The notes under the pieces: generated by a model | The model's input: the letters and a program-made list of their open reading frames with translations, nothing else | What the model was told of the DNA's origin: nothing | Database searches by the model: none | Shown: positions 24,469-32,975 of the stretch, in pieces | How positions within the stretch are numbered: the first letter of the stretch is position 1 | How the letters are laid out: each line of letters opens with the position of its first letter | Assembly (NCBI GenBank): GCA_937921485.1 | Contig: CAKZSV010000008.1 | Span: forward strand, 1 to 64,000 | Origin: an uncultured bacterium | Lineage (GTDB): Bacteria; Spirochaetota; UBA4802; JAGODF01 | Length of the DNA stretch: 64,000 bases | Direction of reading: 5' to 3' | Made by a program: the position numbers and the translations under genes

Positions 24469-24736
24469 TTCCCGCTTCTCCTTTTTCACGTTCTTTCTTC
24501 AGCAGTTCTTCCGTCAGCTTGTAAATGTCGGCAATGGGGCGCTCTTTGACGCGTTTCGCGAGCTCAGCCGCCTCGGCAATTTCATCAAGGGAACATCCCG
24601 CTTTTAGCGCTTCTGCGAAATGATACCTGAGACACGGCATGCAGTTTCCCGCGATCGACGCGCCCAGGGCAATGAGCTCTCGTGTTTTTGAATCCAGGAT
24701 ATAATTGTTCTGTGTTCCAACCTGTATCATTTTCAT
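24455..24736 (-). CDS. Carboxymuconolactone decarboxylase (AhpD-like) family protein
   Basis: 93 residues with the AhpD-type active centre GNCMPCLRYHFAEAL (CxxC followed by H) near residue 32. Proteins of this size often act as thiol-disulfide or peroxide-related enzymes and recur in arsenic operons. It starts at ATG 24736, 11 bases after the arsA stop on the same strand, so it is cotranscribed with arsA. Confidence 0.83.
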   Translation of the reverse strand: MKMIQVGTQNNYILDSKTRELIALGASIAGNCMPCLRYHFAEALKAGCSLDEIAEAAELAKRVKERPIADIYKLTEELLKKEREKGEAGNASI

Positions 24737-24747
24737 ACTCTCATGTT

Positions 24748-26550
24748 TTACTTTCTGCCGAAAAGCTCTTCTTCAACCCATTGCAGTTTATCCAACCCGT
24801 TTATCTCCTCGTCAAACAACTTGATCCTGAACATGGGAAGCTTGAACTGCTCATCGGCCACTTTCAGGTAATGCTGCTGCATGTTGTAGCGGCTCGTGAA
24901 GAATTCCGATTTGGGATTTTGGTCAAGGATGTTGTTGGCGATAACCGCCTGCACCTCGATGCCGGCGAGTTTCAAATCGTCGAGCGACCTTTTAGCTTCG
25001 AATATCGGCGTATACTCCGGATAAAAGACGAGGAGGAACGAGCAGTAATCTTTGTTCTTGAGATTCGCCACAAGCTCTTCGAGTTTCTTTTTCGCGTCGC
25101 TGGTGAAGTCCGCGTCGCCCTTCACGTTCACCATCATCTCAACCTGCTTCGCGTAGTCGTACGGAAGTTCAAGCAATCGCAGGGTATGGCCGGTGGGAGC
25201 GGTATCGAAGACTATATATTCGAAATTGCCGCTGCCGATAAGACGCGAAAACTCCTCGAACACCGCCATTTCCTCGGTGCAGGGCGATTCGAGCTCCTCT
25301 TTAAGCGCCAGGATCATGTCGCCGGAATAGCCCGCTTTTTTTGAGTCGGCCAGTATTTTTGCCTTGTAGGTTTCCACCGATTTTTTCTGATCGATCCGTG
25401 CGGCATAAAGCCCTGAAATACCCTTCATCGGAGTGATAGTATCGCTGATCTTTTCGTCAAGCACATATCCTATGTGTGCTGCTGGATCGGTGGTAACCAG
25501 AAGCGTTTTATTTCCTTCCTTAGCCAATCGTGATGCCAATGCGCATGCCGCGACGGTTTTCCCCACGCCGCCCTTGCCGGTGACAATCACCACGCGGTGA
25601 TTGAGCTTACGGGTGAGTATATCGCGAAGCGCGGTGTTTGTCGCGAATTTTTCAAACGGGTTTTCCTGGCGGAAAACGGTTCTAAGCTGGCCGCCTCCAT
25701 CGTACACGATCTTAGAAAAAGCTCGAATGTTTTCAATGCCCTTTATCTCGCCGCTCTGCAGATACACTTTCCGCGACGGATACGGGAAAGCCTTGCCGAT
25801 TGATTGTATATGCAGCTTCTGTGCTTCAATGATTTTTTTATACTTTCCGTTTACGGCGTCTTCAGGGATAATCCCGTTGATGATGATTTCGTAATTTAAA
25901 ATCCCGAGTTTTGAAAGCTCATCGTGCGCGCGCACCGCTTCGGCCAGGGATGTTTTCTCCGGCTTCATGACCATATAAAATCGGGTTTTCGCTGCGTCGC
26001 GCATCGCGCTGATGGCGTTGTCGTATTTTTCCTTTGCTCCCTGAATGGATGATACAGGCCCCAGGCAGGTTTGGCCGCTACCCCGGGAGCTTTCTTCGAT
26101 ATGCTTTGACCAGTCTATCGGAAGTTCCAGCAGGCGAATGGTGTGGCCGGTGGGGGCAGTGTCAAAGACGATCACATCAAATTCGTCGTTTGTGAGAAAA
26201 TCGGTAAAGCGGTCGAAGGCAGCGATTTCAACGGTGCATGCACTTCGAAACTGTTCCTCCATAACCTTCATGACGTCCTCGGGAAGGATGCCGCGCATGG
26301 GGCCGATGACTTTTTCCTTGTAGTCCTCGGTTGCCGCATCGGGATCGATTTCCATGGCATACAGATTGGGCGCGACATCGACAATGCCGTGCCCGATTGG
26401 TTTTTCGAAAATATCGCCCAGGTTGCTTGCCGGATCGGTGGATATGATCAGCGTTTTTTTGCCTGAGTCGGCATTATGTACGGCAGTGGTTGCAGCCATG
26501 GTGGTTTTCCCCACGCCGCCTTTGCCTGAAAAAAACAAATATTCACTCAT
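24748..26550 (-). CDS. arsA: Arsenite-transporting ATPase ArsA, two-domain form
   Basis: 600 residues with two homologous ATPase halves. Each has a deviant Walker A (GKGGVGKTTMAATTA near residue 9, GKGGVGKTVAACALA near residue 325) and the signal sequence DTAPTGHTLRLL or DTAPTGHTIRLL. Cysteines in ACTVEIAAF and SPCTEEMAVF are placed like the metalloid-binding cysteines of ArsA. ArsD delivers arsenite to it and it energises efflux through the membrane partner, here ACR3. Length equals the classic duplicated enzyme. Confidence 0.95.
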   Translation of the reverse strand: MSEYLFFSGKGGVGKTTMAATTAVHNADSGKKTLIISTDPASNLGDIFEKPIGHGIVDVAPNLYAMEIDPDAATEDYKEKVIGPMRGILPEDVMKVMEEQFRSACTVEIAAFDRFTDFLTNDEFDVIVFDTAPTGHTIRLLELPIDWSKHIEESSRGSGQTCLGPVSSIQGAKEKYDNAISAMRDAAKTRFYMVMKPEKTSLAEAVRAHDELSKLGILNYEIIINGIIPEDAVNGKYKKIIEAQKLHIQSIGKAFPYPSRKVYLQSGEIKGIENIRAFSKIVYDGGGQLRTVFRQENPFEKFATNTALRDILTRKLNHRVVIVTGKGGVGKTVAACALASRLAKEGNKTLLVTTDPAAHIGYVLDEKISDTITPMKGISGLYAARIDQKKSVETYKAKILADSKKAGYSGDMILALKEELESPCTEEMAVFEEFSRLIGSGNFEYIVFDTAPTGHTLRLLELPYDYAKQVEMMVNVKGDADFTSDAKKKLEELVANLKNKDYCSFLLVFYPEYTPIFEAKRSLDDLKLAGIEVQAVIANNILDQNPKSEFFTSRYNMQQHYLKVADEQFKLPMFRIKLFDEEINGLDKLQWVEEELFGRK

Positions 26551-26587
26551 TGTGGTATCCTATGGATATTCAAGATTGTTTGACGTG

Positions 26588-26890
26588 TTAACAGCAGCCG
26601 CCCGATTGCTGTAAACCGAGGATGGTGAAACCTCTACGGGGACCATCTTCAATATAGTCAATGGTGGCATTGGCAAGGCTTTCGGATATGGTTGGATCGA
26701 TATACACCTTTAATCCGTCTTTTTCCACAACATCATCGCCGGCGTTTCCTTTTTCCGAAATGTCAAGGCCGTATGCGGGACCGCAACAGCCCCCACCGCT
26801 GGCAAAGATGCGTATGCCAGCGCCGTCGGCATTTGCTTCGCCAATAAATCGTTTAAATTCTTTTACAGCCGCGTCTGTTACATCTAACAT
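26588..26890 (-). CDS. HesB/IscA-family protein of the arsenic operon
   Basis: 100 residues from ATG 26890, preceded by AGGAGG. The A-type Fe-S carrier fold is clear (DAAVKEFKRFI, GIRIFASGGGCCGPAYGLDI, and C-terminal GFTILGLQQSGGCC). The cysteines appear as CC pairs at both sites in place of the single Cys and CxC of IscA. This variant is typical of small HesB-like proteins in ars operons. Iron-sulfur or metalloid binding is likely; which one cannot be told. Confidence 0.82.
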   Translation of the reverse strand: MLDVTDAAVKEFKRFIGEANADGAGIRIFASGGGCCGPAYGLDISEKGNAGDDVVEKDGLKVYIDPTISESLANATIDYIEDGPRRGFTILGLQQSGGCC

Positions 26891-26912
26891 GATTTTCCTC
26901 CTGATGCTTTTA

Positions 26913-27254
26913 TTATCCCACCTGCAGTGTGATGGGTTTGTTTGTGCGCAGCGGTTCAATGCCAAGCGCTCCGCACAGTTCTTCGTACGATGGATACTGC
27001 CCGGATTTAAAAACTGTTCCGTTCAGTATCGTAATAGGCAGAGATTTTATGCCGCTTTTGTGGACGAGCGCCATGACCTGTGCGTTATCTTTGATGGTCG
27101 CATAATCGCTCCTGAGGTTGTAGCGATCAACCTGCACACCCTGCTTTTTCAATGCAAGGATGGCATCATTCATTTTTATCAGATCCGGATCGATAGCCGG
27201 ACCGCAGAGTCCCGTCGGACAGCACATTGGCGGATCGTAAATTTCAACTTTCAT
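26913..27254 (-). CDS. arsD: Arsenic metallochaperone ArsD
   Basis: 113 residues. The N-terminal MKVEIYDPPMCCPTGLCGPAID carries the Cys12-Cys13-Cys18-type triad that binds arsenite and passes it to ArsA. Thioredoxin-like fold elements follow (VDRYNLRSDYATIKDN, GIKSLPITILNGTVF). The C-terminal cysteine pairs of the longer E. coli plasmid form are absent, as in many chromosomal ArsD. It starts at ATG 27254 after AAGGAG and is the first gene downstream of arsR. Confidence 0.93.
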   Translation of the reverse strand: MKVEIYDPPMCCPTGLCGPAIDPDLIKMNDAILALKKQGVQVDRYNLRSDYATIKDNAQVMALVHKSGIKSLPITILNGTVFKSGQYPSYEELCGALGIEPLRTNKPITLQVG

Positions 27255-27277
27255 TGCTTACTCCTTGTGATAGTATA

Positions 27278-27289
27278 TTCATATATGAA
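27278..27289. promoter_or_regulatory. Operator-like palindrome between arsR and arsD
   Basis: A perfect 12-bp palindrome TTCATATATGAA in a run of TATATG words, 24 bases upstream of arsD. It is related in sequence to the AT-rich palindrome in the arsR promoter and is a candidate second ArsR site. Confidence 0.45.
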
Positions 27290-27316
27290 CATATAAACAT
27301 ATAACGTGAAAATATT

Positions 27317-27676
27317 TTAAATTCTTTCGCATCGAATCATAACCCCCGAAACCGGCGATTTGCTCATTTTCTCGAACTTTTTGCGGTCAAGTGTGAATGT
27401 CTCATCCTTGTTGAAGGATGATTTGAGATATTGCGCGAGAGCATGGTGTTTTTCGAAAAAATCCTTATTTATTCGGTAAAATACCCATTGCGCTTCCTTA
27501 CTGCTGTCGAGCAGGCCGGATTGCATCAATTTGCTCAGATGGCGCGACACATTCGTCTGCGACAGGCCCAGAATCTCCTCGATTTCACACACGCAGAGCT
27601 CTCTTCGAAAGAGGATGTTCAGTATTCTGAGCCTGTTTTTGTCGGCCAGGGCTTTTAATATTTTTTCAATATTCAT
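27317..27676 (-). CDS. arsR: ArsR-family arsenic-responsive repressor
   Basis: 119 residues from ATG 27676. Winged-helix repressor with the metalloid-binding ELCVCEIEEIL motif at the start of the recognition region and the DNA helix LSQTNVSRHLSKLMQSGLL. It releases DNA on arsenite binding. It is the first gene of the long operon running to 20.5 kb and carries an operator-like palindrome over its own promoter. A leftward extension of five codons to TTG is possible. Confidence 0.92.
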   Translation of the reverse strand: MNIEKILKALADKNRLRILNILFRRELCVCEIEEILGLSQTNVSRHLSKLMQSGLLDSSKEAQWVFYRINKDFFEKHHALAQYLKSSFNKDETFTLDRKKFEKMSKSPVSGVMIRCERI

Positions 27677-27682
27677 GATGCG

Positions 27683-27729
27683 TATATTCAAATATAGTCA
27701 TATAGTAGCGCACCCCTCTTTTTTGTCAA
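27683..27729 (-). promoter_or_regulatory. arsR promoter with overlapping operator
   Basis: On the minus strand TTGACA (27729-27724), 16 bases, TACTAT (27707-27702). Just downstream of the -10 lies the near-perfect palindrome TATATTCAAATATA (27683-27696), placed to block transcription when ArsR is bound. Confidence 0.6.
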
Positions 27730-27801
27730 ATTTTTTTTGTTTGCATAGGTCTCCCTTACAGGGATACGCTTGTCAAAAATGGATGGATATTTTGAAAGCT
27801 C

Positions 27802-28287
27802 TTATCGAGCAAATTCAGCGGCTAACAGGGCTGGATCGCCTGGCAGACCCCACCAGATGTGAAACACCGTCGCTTCTTCTATACATTTATCGTAAATTGC
27901 ACAGTTTTTGTATGGATAAGAATCCGCTTCCTCATCGTATTCACCGCTTTCAATGCGCTCCACCAGTTCGGGCAAATAGGTCAGCACCGCAATCGCAATC
28001 ACATGCGAAATCGACCTTCTAAAAAACCTCCGCATGTCGTTAAAATAATCATACTCCCTTTGAAGGAATTTTGCCTTCACGCGGAATTTAGGTATCGGCA
28101 TGCCATCTTTATCAAGGCGCTTCTGGTATTCGATTCTTCCCTCCTCTCTTTCGTATTGAGCGTGATGCCGCATTGCATAGCGCATCACCGCAATGATGAT
28201 ATCAATCATCGTCCAGCCGGTGCGCTTTTCGGCATCTTTGAGCCGCAATAACACCTCTTGTGTCATCATGTATGTTGTTTTTATCAT
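27802..28287 (-). CDS. Hypothetical helical protein
   Basis: About 161 residues. GGAGG precedes two adjacent ATGs; the second (28287) has the better spacing. It is largely helical and rich in Arg and Tyr (EVLLRLKDAEKRTGWTMIDIIIAVMRYAMRHHAQYEREEGR, then YDYFNDMRRFFRRSISHVIAIAVLTYLPEL). The tail is acidic, then WWGLPGDPALLAAEF. A short ribbon-helix-helix-like N terminus is possible. No family recognised. It is divergent from larE and separated from arsR by about 110 bases. Confidence 0.58.
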   Translation of the reverse strand: MIKTTYMMTQEVLLRLKDAEKRTGWTMIDIIIAVMRYAMRHHAQYEREEGRIEYQKRLDKDGMPIPKFRVKAKFLQREYDYFNDMRRFFRRSISHVIAIAVLTYLPELVERIESGEYDEEADSYPYKNCAIYDKCIEEATVFHIWWGLPGDPALLAAEFAR

Positions 28288-28442
28288 CATTTGACCTCCA
28301 AAAGTTATGATACCCGGCGAATGAATAATATTAACAACTGTACATATGTTGAGTATTATTTCAAGTAAAAAATTGTGTACATTTTTACAAATATCAAAAT
28401 TCATGAAAAAAATATAGATGCGAATACTGAGGGAAAAGAACT

Positions 28443-29270
28443 ATGGATGAATTACTCGTACAAATGCACAAGAAATTAACCGTAATCCTCAAAGGCATGC
28501 AGAAAATCTGCATTGCCTTTTCCGGCGGCGTTGATTCGACTCTTCTTTTGAAAATTGCACAGGATGCACTGGGGAAGAATAATGTGCTGGCGATAACCGC
28601 GGTATCGAATACCTATGCGCGTACCGAAAAGGAAACTGCATCACGGATTGCGGCGCTTATCGATGCTCAACACTTCTTTCTGCCCACCGATGAGATTGCT
28701 GATCCAGAATACGCGTCGAATCCTCCCGATCGATGCTATCACTGCAAAAAGCATTTTTATGAAACGCTGCTGCCAGTAGCACGCTCCAGAGGCTTTGAGA
28801 TTATATGCGACGGGTCGAATCTCGATGATCTGGCTGATTATCGTCCCGGGAAAAAGGCAGGCGGAGAGTTGGGCGTGCGTTCACCGCTCATCGAAGCTGG
28901 CATGCGAAAGGCTGATGTGCGCGCCCTTTCGCGCGAGCTTGGGCTTCCCGGCTGGGATCGTCCGGCAAATCCCTGCCTTGCCAGCCGCATACCCTACGGA
29001 ACCAAAATAACCTCAGAGCGATTGTTAGCGGTCGAAAAGGCCGAAGACTTCATTCACTCCATGGGCTTTGCGCTCGTCCGCGTGCGGCATCATGAAACGA
29101 TTGCGAGAATAGAAATCCCCCCTGAGGATATGCCCCGATTTATGGAACACCCTCAAAAGGATGAATTGTGCTCGTATTTGAAAGGCCTCGGATTTACCTG
29201 GGTGGCGATGGATATCGCAGGATACCGGACCGGAAGCATGAATGAATCGATTGAAACTCATGGTTTGTGA
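28443..29270 (+). CDS. larE: LarE-type ATP-dependent sulfur transferase
   Basis: 275 residues of the PP-loop family: IAFSGGVDSTLLLKIAQDAL near residue 23, PPDRCYHCKKHFYETL near 98, and NPCLASRIPYGTKITSERL near 178. LarE sacrifices a cysteine sulfur to make the nickel-pincer cofactor of lactate racemase; homologues serve other sulfur insertions. larA, larB and larC are not in the window, so the target here is open. A broken second copy lies at 46313-46516 within the sulfate cluster. Confidence 0.87.
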   Translation: MDELLVQMHKKLTVILKGMQKICIAFSGGVDSTLLLKIAQDALGKNNVLAITAVSNTYARTEKETASRIAALIDAQHFFLPTDEIADPEYASNPPDRCYHCKKHFYETLLPVARSRGFEIICDGSNLDDLADYRPGKKAGGELGVRSPLIEAGMRKADVRALSRELGLPGWDRPANPCLASRIPYGTKITSERLLAVEKAEDFIHSMGFALVRVRHHETIARIEIPPEDMPRFMEHPQKDELCSYLKGLGFTWVAMDIAGYRTGSMNESIETHGL

Positions 29271-29292
29271 GCATAAATAGCTGTGTGCGACT

Positions 29293-30879
29293 TCAATCGG
29301 GAGTAATATCATCCCTGTGTATCCACAAATACAGTGTTGGAAGCAAAACAAGCGTCAATAGTGTAGAAGTGATGAGCCCTCCGATCACTACGGTCGCGAT
29401 GGGACGCTGCACCTCCGCTCCCATGCCGGTATTGAGCGCCATGGGTTTGAACATCTTGCCCTCTATCCCCTCAAGGGTGAGGATGGGGATATAGACGACC
29501 ATGATGATGACAAGACCGAATATGACGGGCTTCGCTACTTCGGCGCATGATTCGGCAAGGAGCTCGATTCTTCCGGACGTCGTAATGGTCTCACCGCTTT
29601 CTGCCTGTTCATCACGGCGGCGCAAGTAATTTTCGATGAGCACCACAGAGCCGTCCACGAGAAGTCCGAAGTCCACGGCTCCCAGACTCATAAGATTTGC
29701 CGATATGCCGAACACGTTCATGCCGATGGCCGCGGCGAGCATGGAAATGGGTATGGCAAGCGACACGAATATGGCGGCACGGACATTGCCGAGAATGAGG
29801 AGGAGGACCATCACCACAAGAGCCGCTCCCAGGGCGAGGTTTTCCGCCACGGTTTTTATTGTGGCGTTGACTAAAAAACTTCGGGTGTAGAGCACCTCTG
29901 TTTCCACGTCCGCGGGAAGGGGAATTTCTCTAAGCGCGCGCTCTGCGTTTTTGGCAACCTCGCGGCTGTTTGATCCCAGGAGCATGAACACCGAACCGAG
30001 CACGGTCTCGCTTCCGCCGTAGGTGGCCGCGCCGAGGCGCTGTGCATGGTCCTCGCGCACGGAAGCGACCGCACCAAGAACGACGGAACGTCCATCGGGC
30101 ATGAGCTTTACGGGCAGAGAACGGATAGTGTTGATATGGTTTAGAGCAGCGTCGGTACGGATGATGACCTGCTTTCCGTTTTTGTTGATGTAACCCCCGC
30201 CGAAATTTTCACCCAGGGTTACAAGTTTCTTGTGCATGTCATCAATGGTAATGCCGAAGCGTGCGAGCTGGACAGGATGGAAATCTATATGAATCTCTTT
30301 TTTATAACCGCCGATGGCGTCAATCTCAGCCGTATCGGGAATGGCAGATTTGAGATAGGGCCGGATGATGAAATCCTGCACGGTGCGAAGATAGGTGAGG
30401 CGCTCACGATCGCTCTTTTGTGCAAGAGGCGTTCCTTTCTTTGCCATCACGGCGTAAATGAGCACCTCGCCGAGTCCCGTGCTGATGGGGCCCAACTCGG
30501 GGCTCAGGTTTCCGGGAAGGAGCTCGCGCACGTTCTGCAGGCGCTCCGCGACGAGCTGGCGGGCACGATACACATCCGTACCATCCTTAAAAAATACCAC
30601 GACCTGCGAGAGGCCGTAGCGCGAAAGCGACCGCACGTCGTCGACGCGCGGAATGCCCGCGAGCTCGGTTTCGATGTAGTACGTGACGGTCTTCTCCACC
30701 TGCTCCGGATCGAGCGCGCCGGTTTTTGTGTTTACAATGACCTGCGTGTTGGTGATGTCGGGTATGGCGTCGATGGGAAGCGTCGCGACTGCGTACAGGC
30801 CGATAGCGGCCACCAAGGCGGATATAAATGCAACCCAATTCTTGTTTTGTATAATGAGTGTAACGATTCTGCGGTACAT
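29293..30879 (-). CDS. CzcA-type RND efflux pump with large internal deletion
   Basis: 528 residues against about 1,040 for the family. The N-terminal half is intact: MYRRIVTLIIQNKNWV, IDAIPDITNTQV, the porter region, and the fourth membrane helix with DFGLLVDGSVVLIENY. After GIEGKMFKPMAL the sequence jumps to NTGMGAEVQRPIATVVIGGL, which is the last helix region of the full protein. Helices 7-11 and the second periplasmic loop are thus gone, and the product cannot form a normal pump. The frame is preserved. It follows its TolC partner by nine bases; no adaptor gene is present. Confidence 0.85.
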   Translation of the reverse strand: MYRRIVTLIIQNKNWVAFISALVAAIGLYAVATLPIDAIPDITNTQVIVNTKTGALDPEQVEKTVTYYIETELAGIPRVDDVRSLSRYGLSQVVVFFKDGTDVYRARQLVAERLQNVRELLPGNLSPELGPISTGLGEVLIYAVMAKKGTPLAQKSDRERLTYLRTVQDFIIRPYLKSAIPDTAEIDAIGGYKKEIHIDFHPVQLARFGITIDDMHKKLVTLGENFGGGYINKNGKQVIIRTDAALNHINTIRSLPVKLMPDGRSVVLGAVASVREDHAQRLGAATYGGSETVLGSVFMLLGSNSREVAKNAERALREIPLPADVETEVLYTRSFLVNATIKTVAENLALGAALVVMVLLLILGNVRAAIFVSLAIPISMLAAAIGMNVFGISANLMSLGAVDFGLLVDGSVVLIENYLRRRDEQAESGETITTSGRIELLAESCAEVAKPVIFGLVIIMVVYIPILTLEGIEGKMFKPMALNTGMGAEVQRPIATVVIGGLITSTLLTLVLLPTLYLWIHRDDITPD

Positions 30880-30888
30880 GATGATCTC

Positions 30889-32154
30889 CTATTGATTCTT
30901 CGCGGCCTGTGGGGGAAACACAAAATCCTCGCTTCCCTGAAGGATCAAAAGCGCGGCGTATTTGTCGACGAACTCATACTGTGTTCCAAGGACAGCCAGG
31001 TGCGTATCGAAGGCTTGCGTTTCGACCTCGCCGTAGGTAAGCAGATCGATAAATCCTCTATTGAATGAATCATCGGCATCGGCGAGACGTGTGTGAATTT
31101 CATCGAGCATGGAAAGAGGGAGGATATCAAGGTTTTTCCTGGAAATTTCATATTCAATAAATGTCGTCATGAGCGACTGTTCGGCTTCACGCCGTACCAA
31201 TGAAGTCATGGCTTTTTCGGACTCCACAGTTGCCTCCATGCTCTTGATGCCGGACGTGAATCTGTTCCACAGAGGAAGGTTGAAGGATAATCCAGCGCCG
31301 ATGAATCGTTCCACATCGGGAACGCGGTCCTCACGGTATAAAATGGAAAAGCTGAAGTCGGGGTAGGCAAGAAATCGAGCAAGACTGGTTTCGGTCTTCG
31401 TTCGCTCCAGCACAAGGATTTGCTTTTGAATATCAATATTACTGCTTTCAATCTTTGCAAGAATGTCTTTCGGATTAAGCACCTGGCCTTTTTTGAACCA
31501 TGGCACCCTTACGGTCACGGGTTCCTGCATGCCCAAAAACAGGTTGAGTTTGGCCCAGATGCTGTCTTTGCCCGCGCGCACCTCGTTGAGATTTTTTGCA
31601 AGGAGATTAAGCTTCATCTCGACGATGTGCTTTTCCATGCGTTTTTTCGGTGAAGGAAACGGACGGCTTGCAAGATATTGCTTGATTGTCCTGAATCGCT
31701 TCACCCTCTCTTCAAGATGTCGCGAAAGTTCATCGGCGATTGCGTGCTGATATGAAAGCCTGATGATGCTGTAGCGGACAAAAAGACGTGCCTCTGCCAT
31801 GCTGAGGCCGGCAAGTTTTTCATGAACCCCGGCGATATCGCCGGCTAATTTTTGTTTCCCTGGAAAATAGAAGGGCTGGGTGATGCCCGCTTCATAGGAA
31901 ATGCCTTTCTTGCCGGTAGTAGATTTGTTCCCCGCGCTGAAGGAGATCGCAGGATTCTGCCAGGCGGTTGACTGATCTTTTGCAAGGTGCGATGCTTCAA
32001 CCAATTTTTCATGTGCGGTAAGGAGTTCGGAACGCTTCAGCGCAAGAGTAATCAATTGGGGTACGTCAAAGGTCCTTCCGGTATCGGCGTGCGAAGGTAT
32101 GCTGATTATGACGGCAAGAAGAATGACTGCAAACGACGGTACTGTTCTAAACAT
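30889..32154 (-). CDS. TolC-family outer-membrane channel (CzcC/CusC-like)
   Basis: About 421 residues from ATG 32154, which has GGAGG five bases upstream. A signal peptide (VPSFAVILLAVIISIPSHA) precedes two OEP repeats with long helices (LITLALKRSELLTAHEKLVEASH...; SLARFLAYPDFSFSILYR). It would form the outer-membrane duct of the adjacent CzcA-type pump. A periplasmic adaptor, normally between the two, is missing here. Confidence 0.84.
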   Translation of the reverse strand: MFRTVPSFAVILLAVIISIPSHADTGRTFDVPQLITLALKRSELLTAHEKLVEASHLAKDQSTAWQNPAISFSAGNKSTTGKKGISYEAGITQPFYFPGKQKLAGDIAGVHEKLAGLSMAEARLFVRYSIIRLSYQHAIADELSRHLEERVKRFRTIKQYLASRPFPSPKKRMEKHIVEMKLNLLAKNLNEVRAGKDSIWAKLNLFLGMQEPVTVRVPWFKKGQVLNPKDILAKIESSNIDIQKQILVLERTKTETSLARFLAYPDFSFSILYREDRVPDVERFIGAGLSFNLPLWNRFTSGIKSMEATVESEKAMTSLVRREAEQSLMTTFIEYEISRKNLDILPLSMLDEIHTRLADADDSFNRGFIDLLTYGEVETQAFDTHLAVLGTQYEFVDKYAALLILQGSEDFVFPPQAAKNQ

Positions 32155-32246
32155 GAGAACCTCCATAATCTTAAATAATGACAGCACACATACCTCGACA
32201 CCACAATTTTTATCATGTGATGCGGGGCAGTATGGAGCATGTACTG

Positions 32247-32651
32247 TTAAAGAGTTGCTGGAGGAGCGCGGTCGGAGAAGGTTTCGAAAATCAGCAGCGG
32301 CTTGAATACCTGGTGTTTACACGCATACGAAGTCTGAATTTTAAAGGGTGCCAGCGAAAATGAATACCATGACGGAAGGATGACAGGGATGAATAAATCA
32401 TCAAAAGCGTTACCATCCGCAAGGTACCCGGCGCTGTGATGGATGACATGCTCGATAGGAGTTTCATCATTTTCGCAGGGAAGAGAGTGCCTGTCGCCTG
32501 AATCATGGCCGGGAATGGCTTCTTGATGGTTTGCATGAATAATCTCGACAGAAGTGGCGTGATGGACTCGGAATCCGGATACTTCGCCCATGATGAGGAA
32601 GGTGAAAATGACTGTTAATGCAACAGAAATCTTTTTTGGTATTTTTATCAT
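32247..32651 (-). CDS. Small exported histidine-rich protein
   Basis: About 134 residues from ATG 32651. An N-terminal signal sequence (VALTVIFTFLIMG) is followed by a His-rich middle (VHHATSVEIIHANHQEAIPGHDSGDRH, then EHVIHHSAG) that could bind Cu, Ni or Zn. Such small proteins commonly precede czcC/cusC genes. It lies about 90 bases upstream of the TolC-like gene on the same strand. Function inferred from composition and position only. Confidence 0.6.
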   Translation of the reverse strand: MIKIPKKISVALTVIFTFLIMGEVSGFRVHHATSVEIIHANHQEAIPGHDSGDRHSLPCENDETPIEHVIHHSAGYLADGNAFDDLFIPVILPSWYSFSLAPFKIQTSYACKHQVFKPLLIFETFSDRAPPATL

Positions 32652-32778
32652 ATACAAGCTCGAAGCCAATTACTATCTAATCGGTACTTTGTCCATGGAA
32701 AATATATCTCGTGCACTGTAATTCGTCAGAAAAAATACAATCGAAAAATTAATTTTTTAGATATCGCGTACATCCATT

Positions 32779-32880
32779 GTAACCGTCCAATCTTCCCACC
32801 TCGTCAAAAAAATGTCAAATTCATAAAAATCAGAGAACTTCTAAAAACCATTATAAGGATGTTCCCTTGTGGGCGCAATA
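32779..32880 (+). repeat. Dispersed repeat, copy 2 (paralogue remnant)
   Basis: It matches 12261-12363 over its whole length. In the reading frame of copy 1, four of five single-base changes are synonymous (both Pro codons, Arg, Ala) and one changes Phe to Val; a single deleted base then breaks the frame. This is the pattern of a once-functional paralogue that later decayed. Confidence 0.85.
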
Positions 32881-32886
32881 CATAGG

Positions 32887-32936
32887 TAAAAACCGCTTTC
32901 TTTTAATAGTAATTTTAAGGATGAAAGCGGTTTTTA
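32887..32936. terminator. Long perfect hairpin, probable bidirectional terminator
   Basis: 14-bp perfect arms TAAAAACCGCTTTC (32887-32900) and GAAAGCGGTTTTTA (32923-32936) with a 22-base AT-rich loop. The T-runs on both strands suit a terminator for either direction. It directly follows the repeat copy and precedes the Rrf2 promoter region. Confidence 0.6.
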
Positions 32937-32975
32937 GAGGTGCCCATAATAAGAATATCCATGTTTAAATTATTA

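Noticed and set aside
24682..25344. Plus-strand open frame of 220 codons inside arsA
   Set aside because: It is antisense to the second ATPase half of ArsA, which has intact Walker and signal motifs.
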